A DNA stretch of 64,000 bases from Nitrospirota bacterium (lineage in GTDB: Bacteria; Nitrospirota; UBA9217): NCBI GenBank assembly GCA_023229435.1, contig JALNZF010000007.1:62001-126000 (forward strand), in the 5' to 3' direction. The notes under the pieces were generated by a model. It saw only the letters and a program-made list of their open reading frames with translations. It had not been told where the DNA came from and searched no databases. The position numbers were made by a program, and so were the translations under genes. Shown piece after piece: positions 60,567 to 64,000 of this stretch; position 1 is the first letter of the stretch, and the number at the start of each line of letters is the position of its first letter.

Positions 60567-61910
60567 TCATCGTTGCGTTACTCTGTCTGACTCCTGACCC
60601 CTGACCCCTGTCTTCAGGCTCTTGTCCTCTTTCTTCAAGTACTTGCTCACGCCCTTCATGGAGCAGAACTCGCCGCACATACTGCAAACGTCGGATTCCT
60701 TCGGCAGGCTTGACTCACGCAGTTTGCGCGCCCGTTCAGGATTGATCGAAAGTTCTATCTGCCCCTTCCAGTCGAGGGCCTTGCGCCGACGCGCCATCTC
60801 GTTGTCCCAGTCCATCGCGCCCTTTACGCCCTTTGCGATATCCGCGGCATGGGCCGCGATACGCGACGCGATCACGCCTTCGCGCACGTCCTCCAGGTCC
60901 GGCAGGCGCAGATGTTCGGAAGGAGTGACATAGCAGAGAAAATCCGCGCCGGCCGCGCCGGCGATCGCGCCGCCGATGGCCGAGGTGATGTGGTCGTATC
61001 CCGGCGCCACATCGGTCACGAGCGGGCCGAGCACGTAGAACGGGGCGCCCTTGCAGAGTTCTTTTTGAATTTTGATATTGGTCTCAACCTGGTTGATCGG
61101 AACATGGCCCGGTCCCTCGATCATCACCTGCACGCCCGCCTCATGCGCCTGGTCGCGCAATTCGCCGAGGGTGATCAACTCCTCGATCTGCGCCCGGTCT
61201 GTTGCATCGGCGAGACAGCCCGGCCGCATGCCGTCGCCGAGCGAAAGGGTCATGTCGTACTTCTTGCAGATCTCGATCAGGCGGTCGTACTGCGTATAGA
61301 GCGGATTTTCCAATCCATTCACGACGATCCATTCGAGATGGAACGCGCCGCCGCGGCTCACCACGTCCATGATCCTGCCCTGGCGCTTGAGCCGCTCCAC
61401 GCTCGCGATGGTCACGCCGCAGTGCACGGTCACGAAGTCCACGCCCTCTTCAGCCTGCTCTTCGATCACGCGGAACAACACCTCGGGGTCCATCTGGACG
61501 ATCGACTTGCCCTGGGCCACGGTCTCGACAGCGGCCTGGTAGATCGGCACGGTGCCGATGGAAACCGTTGACTGCTTCAGGATCTCCCTGCGGATCTCGA
61601 TGATCGGGCCGCCGGTCGAGAGGTCCATGACCGCGTCCGCCCCGGCTGAAACCGCGACCTTGAGCTTCGCGATCTCATCATCGATCGACATCCGGTCCCT
61701 GGACGTGCCGATGTTCGCATTGACCTTGGTCCTGAGACCCTTCCCGATCCCGAGCGGGGTGATCGACGTATGCCGGTTGTTCCTGGTGATGACGATCGTC
61801 CCGTTGAGTATACCGGTCAGGATATGTTCAACACTCACACCCTCGGCCCTGGCCACGGCCTCCATCTCGGGAGTGATGTTTCCTTTTCGCGCTTCGAGTA
61901 TCTGGGTCAT
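60567..61910 (-). CDS. thiC: Phosphomethylpyrimidine synthase
   Basis: A 447-residue radical-SAM enzyme that makes HMP-P from AIR. C-terminal CSMCGEFCSMK binds the [4Fe-4S] cluster; VNANIGTS and MIEGPGHVPINQ are family motifs. I start at ATG 61910, with GAGGTGTAATT before it. A frame upstream exists but lies in the gap. The gene is 33 bp downstream of thiE, in the TPP-regulated cluster. Confidence 0.97.
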   Translation of the reverse strand: MTQILEARKGNITPEMEAVARAEGVSVEHILTGILNGTIVITRNNRHTSITPLGIGKGLRTKVNANIGTSRDRMSIDDEIAKLKVAVSAGADAVMDLSTGGPIIEIRREILKQSTVSIGTVPIYQAAVETVAQGKSIVQMDPEVLFRVIEEQAEEGVDFVTVHCGVTIASVERLKRQGRIMDVVSRGGAFHLEWIVVNGLENPLYTQYDRLIEICKKYDMTLSLGDGMRPGCLADATDRAQIEELITLGELRDQAHEAGVQVMIEGPGHVPINQVETNIKIQKELCKGAPFYVLGPLVTDVAPGYDHITSAIGGAIAGAAGADFLCYVTPSEHLRLPDLEDVREGVIASRIAAHAADIAKGVKGAMDWDNEMARRRKALDWKGQIELSINPERARKLRESSLPKESDVCSMCGEFCSMKGVSKYLKKEDKSLKTGVRGQESDRVTQR

Positions 61911-61942
61911 AATTACACCTCGTAAACATTCTGTTCGTCTGA

Positions 61943-62599
61943 TCAGCGTGGGGCACAATATTCACAAATGATTTTGTCAATGTAAGCTATTGCTGCGATG
62001 AGTTTGCTTGAAGCTTTCTTGATATCTTCTTCAGCCATAATTGCTGAAATCATTGAAACACCTGTTGCCCCTGCATTGAAAACTTGCGCCATATTCCCAC
62101 TCTTTACCCCGCCAAGGGCATAAAATGGGATATTTAACTCATATTTAAGCTCTTTTAAAATGCTTAACCCCACCGGAACCCCAAGTTTAGCCTTTGAAGG
62201 GGTATCGAATATGGGTCCAATGGTTATAAAATCCGCTCCGCCTGCCTCAGCAGCCTTTGCCTCCGCCAGATTATGGGTGGATACACCGATAAGCATGTCC
62301 TTACCAACTATCTTTCGAACTGCTTCAACAGGCATACTTTCATGACCGAGATGGACTCCGTCCGCATTGACTGCGACTGCCACATCAACGCGGTCGTTAA
62401 TGAACAGCCTCGCGCCAAACTCTTTTGTTATGGTCCTCAGCTCCTGTGACAGGGCAAGCAATTCCCTTATCGGGAGGTCTTTTTCCCTGAGCTGGATTGC
62501 CCGTACGCCGCCTTCAAGCGCAAGCCTGACTGCGGCAGGCAGAGGCATCTTCACCTGCTTCCGGTCTGTTATCAGATAAAGTTTGAAATTAACAGCCAA
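61943..62599 (-). CDS. thiE: Thiamine-phosphate synthase
   Basis: A 218-residue TIM-barrel enzyme that joins HMP-PP and THZ-P to thiamine phosphate. Motifs YLITDRK, IQLREKDLPIREL, GADFITIGPIFDTPSK and ALGGV are those of ThiE. Its C-terminus (EYCAPR) is slightly longer than usual. Gap to thiG of about 165 bp is filled by a palindromic repeat. Confidence 0.95.
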   Translation of the reverse strand: MAVNFKLYLITDRKQVKMPLPAAVRLALEGGVRAIQLREKDLPIRELLALSQELRTITKEFGARLFINDRVDVAVAVNADGVHLGHESMPVEAVRKIVGKDMLIGVSTHNLAEAKAAEAGGADFITIGPIFDTPSKAKLGVPVGLSILKELKYELNIPFYALGGVKSGNMAQVFNAGATGVSMISAIMAEEDIKKASSKLIAAIAYIDKIICEYCAPR

Positions 62600-62612
62600 G
62601 ATGAATTCCTTT

Positions 62613-62757
62613 CACCACAGAGGACGCAGAGAAGAACGAAAGCGACCAGAGACTCACCATCTTTTGTTTCTAACACCTGAAATGATTCTGCAGCTTAATC
62701 CGTGTTCATCCGTGGTTAATTATATTTACTTCGCCTTTTCTCTGAGACCTCTGTGGT
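62613..62757. repeat. Palindromic repeat (ACCACAGAGGACGCAGAG family)
   Basis: ACCACAGAGG (62614-62623) and CCTCTGTGGT (62748-62757) are exact inverted repeats, followed inwards by GACGCAGAG and CTCTGAGA. The family resembles the one at 36705-36838. It interrupts the thi cluster between thiE and thiG without a terminator-like T run. Confidence 0.75.
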
Positions 62758-62764
62758 AAAGCAT

Positions 62765-63544
62765 CTAGCTTCCGATCATCCCTTCCAGCGGACTGCTGGC
62801 AGTGGCATAAAGCTTCTTCGGAATTCTCCCTGCTTTGAACGCGAGACGGCCGGCAAGCACGCCGTACTTCATGGCCTCGGCCATCGCGATCGGGTCCTTT
62901 GCCCCGGCGATCGCCGTGTTCAGCAGCACTGCGTCGCACCCCAGCTCCATGGCAAGCGCGACATCGGAGGCCGTACCCACACCCGCGTCAACGATCATCG
63001 GCACCTTCACGGTTTCCATGATGATCCGGAGGTTGTACGGGTTCCTGATGCCGAGACCGGAACCAATGGGCGCGGCAAGCGGCATGACCGCGGGACAGCC
63101 GATGTCCACGAGCTTCCTGGCCATGATCGGGTCGTCGCTCATATACGGCAGCACGATCAACCCCTCTTTCACCAGCACCTTCGCCGCCTCGAGCGTCGCC
63201 TCGTTGTCCGGGAACAGGGTCTTCTCGTCGCCGATCACCTCGAGCTTCACGAGCTTCGTGATCCCCGCCTCTGCCGCGAGCATGGCCGTGCGGATCGCGT
63301 CCTTTGCCGTGTAACATCCGGCGGTGTTCGGAAGGATCTTGTACTTCTTCGGATCGATATAATCGAGCAGGTTCTCCTTGCTCTTGTCGATGATGTTCAC
63401 CCGGCGGACCGACACGGTCACCACATCAGCGCCCGAGACCTCGATGGCCTTTTTTGTTTCAGCGAAGTCCTTGTATTTCCCCGTGCCCACCCAGAGCCGG
63501 GAGTTGAACTCAATACCCGCAATAATAAGTTTGTCGTCAGTCAT
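62765..63544 (-). CDS. thiG: Thiazole synthase
   Basis: A 259-residue TIM-barrel enzyme that forms the thiazole ring from DXP, dehydroglycine and sulfur carried by ThiS. Motifs VGTGKY, ADVVTVSVRR, and PNTAGCYTAKDAIR are present; the catalytic Lys is in VKLEVIGDEKTL. I start at ATG 63544 (MTDDKLIIAG). It is next to thiS, as usual. Confidence 0.96.
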   Translation of the reverse strand: MTDDKLIIAGIEFNSRLWVGTGKYKDFAETKKAIEVSGADVVTVSVRRVNIIDKSKENLLDYIDPKKYKILPNTAGCYTAKDAIRTAMLAAEAGITKLVKLEVIGDEKTLFPDNEATLEAAKVLVKEGLIVLPYMSDDPIMARKLVDIGCPAVMPLAAPIGSGLGIRNPYNLRIIMETVKVPMIVDAGVGTASDVALAMELGCDAVLLNTAIAGAKDPIAMAEAMKYGVLAGRLAFKAGRIPKKLYATASSPLEGMIGS

Positions 63545-63579
63545 AATAAATCCCATCCTTATTTTTCAATTTCCAATAT

Positions 63580-63810
63580 TCAATTTGCAATTTCCAATCG
63601 CGCTTGCGCGCACCCTCCCTGCATGAAACTCACGACCTCCAGCCGGTCGCCCTCATTGATGCTCGTCGACGCGTATGCGTCCTTCTTCACGATTTCCTCG
63701 TTCCGTTCAACCGCCACCCGCTGTTTATGGATTATGAGAAATTCCAGTAGGCCGGAGACGGTGATTTCGTCAGGCACTGACCGCTTTTCTCCGTTCAACG
63801 TGATATCCAT
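63580..63810 (-). CDS. thiS: Sulfur-carrier protein ThiS with C-terminal extension
   Basis: A ubiquitin-like sulfur carrier (76 residues). Conserved core ITLNGEKRSVPDEITVSGLL and GDRLEVVSFMQGG end at the GlyGly that normally forms the protein C-terminus and carries the thiocarboxylate. Here ten more residues (CAQARLEIAN) follow before the stop. GAGGGG stands before ATG 63810. Functional use would need removal of the tail. Confidence 0.88.
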   Translation of the reverse strand: MDITLNGEKRSVPDEITVSGLLEFLIIHKQRVAVERNEEIVKKDAYASTSINEGDRLEVVSFMQGGCAQARLEIAN

Positions 63811-63828
63811 CGGCTACCCCTCTGAATG

Positions 63829-63855
63829 CAAAAAACCACGCCGGATGGCGTGGCC
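63829..63855 (-). terminator. Expression-platform terminator of the TPP riboswitch
   Basis: CCACGCC-GGAT-GGCGTGG (63836-63853) is a 7-bp GC-rich stem; leftwards it runs into a stretch of T. It lies between the riboswitch and thiS, so it can block transcription when TPP is bound. Confidence 0.8.
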
Positions 63856-63884
63856 TGAAAAGGTTTTTTCATGATACGTTGCTC

Positions 63885-63977
63885 GCCTTCCCTACGCCGG
63901 TACTACCCGGATCAGGTTCTAAGGGTCGCCCCGGATACTCAGGACTCTCAGCCCCGCCTTGCGGGGCTCCCCCAGCT
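63885..63977 (-). promoter_or_regulatory. TPP riboswitch (THI element)
   Basis: Read on the minus strand the conserved blocks of a TPP aptamer appear in order: GGCTGAGA, ACCTGATCCGGGTA, and ACCGGCGTAGGGAA, with a variable GC-rich P3 arm (GCCCCGC...GCGGGGC) before the first. It stands upstream of thiS-thiG-thiE-thiC and controls that cluster through the terminator at 63829-63855. Confidence 0.93.
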
Positions 63978-64000
63978 TTCTGTGGTGATACAATACAGCA

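Overview
The window reads as a chromosomal segment of an anaerobically respiring, cytochrome-rich Gram-negative bacterium of moderate-to-high GC, most likely Desulfobacterota (Deltaproteobacteria) or Nitrospirota; I cannot decide between them from sequence alone. Evidence for this is 27 CxxCH haem motifs in five proteins, System II cytochrome c maturation (ResB/CcsB), a menaquinol-type Rieske/cytochrome b complex, two NrfD modules, an NfnAB transhydrogenase, TonB, Tat and a selenocysteine tRNA.

Layout. 1-2000: end of a CusA/CzcA metal-efflux pump and an MFS fragment. 2069-7160: a KefB-type K+/H+ antiporter, a hybrid PAS-histidine kinase interrupted by one in-frame TGA at a position that is normally Cys, and selC (tRNA-Sec). 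7217-17645: a respiratory island (triheme and 11-haem cytochromes; Rieske-cytochrome b-pentahaem operon; two tandem cytochrome/FeS/NrfD modules; an orphan AtpZ-AtpI pair). 17776-22156: hemL, mobB, tatCA, queF. 22651-24793: an HNH plus PDDEXK nuclease pair. 25077-33711: core-type methionine synthase, TonB, DUF401, argD, argF, a class-I glutamine amidotransferase-like hydrolase and a peptide-binding lipoprotein. 33822-50448: ccsB-resB, nfnB-nfnA, a metal-binding protein with a VKOR-thioredoxin, usp, phoH, tsaC, DUF89, purE, nif3, purD, larE, an IclR regulator, GDT1 and rph.

50667-58250 is the accessory region: a nucleotidyltransferase pair, a large integron integrase with an extra N-terminal domain, a short array of AT-rich cassette-like genes separated by two ~111-116 bp palindromic elements, and a REP-type tyrosine transposase with perfect 28-bp inverted ends that cut a small ORF. 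58565-63977 is thiamine biosynthesis (thiD, an M23 peptidase, thiC, thiE, thiG, thiS) read leftwards from a TPP riboswitch with its own terminator.

Two things stand out. First, the in-frame TGA in the kinase gene, in a genome with tRNA-Sec 120 bp downstream, suggests a selenoprotein signal-transduction kinase, although a plain nonsense mutation is not excluded. Second, the intergenic spaces are populated by several families of long palindromic repeats, one of them in three recognisable copies, and the two integron-associated palindromes show a compensatory base-pair change. How the parts fit: the respiratory complexes need haem (hemL), Tat export (tatA/tatC), System II haem attachment (ccsB/resB) and disulfide handling (VKOR), all of which are encoded here.
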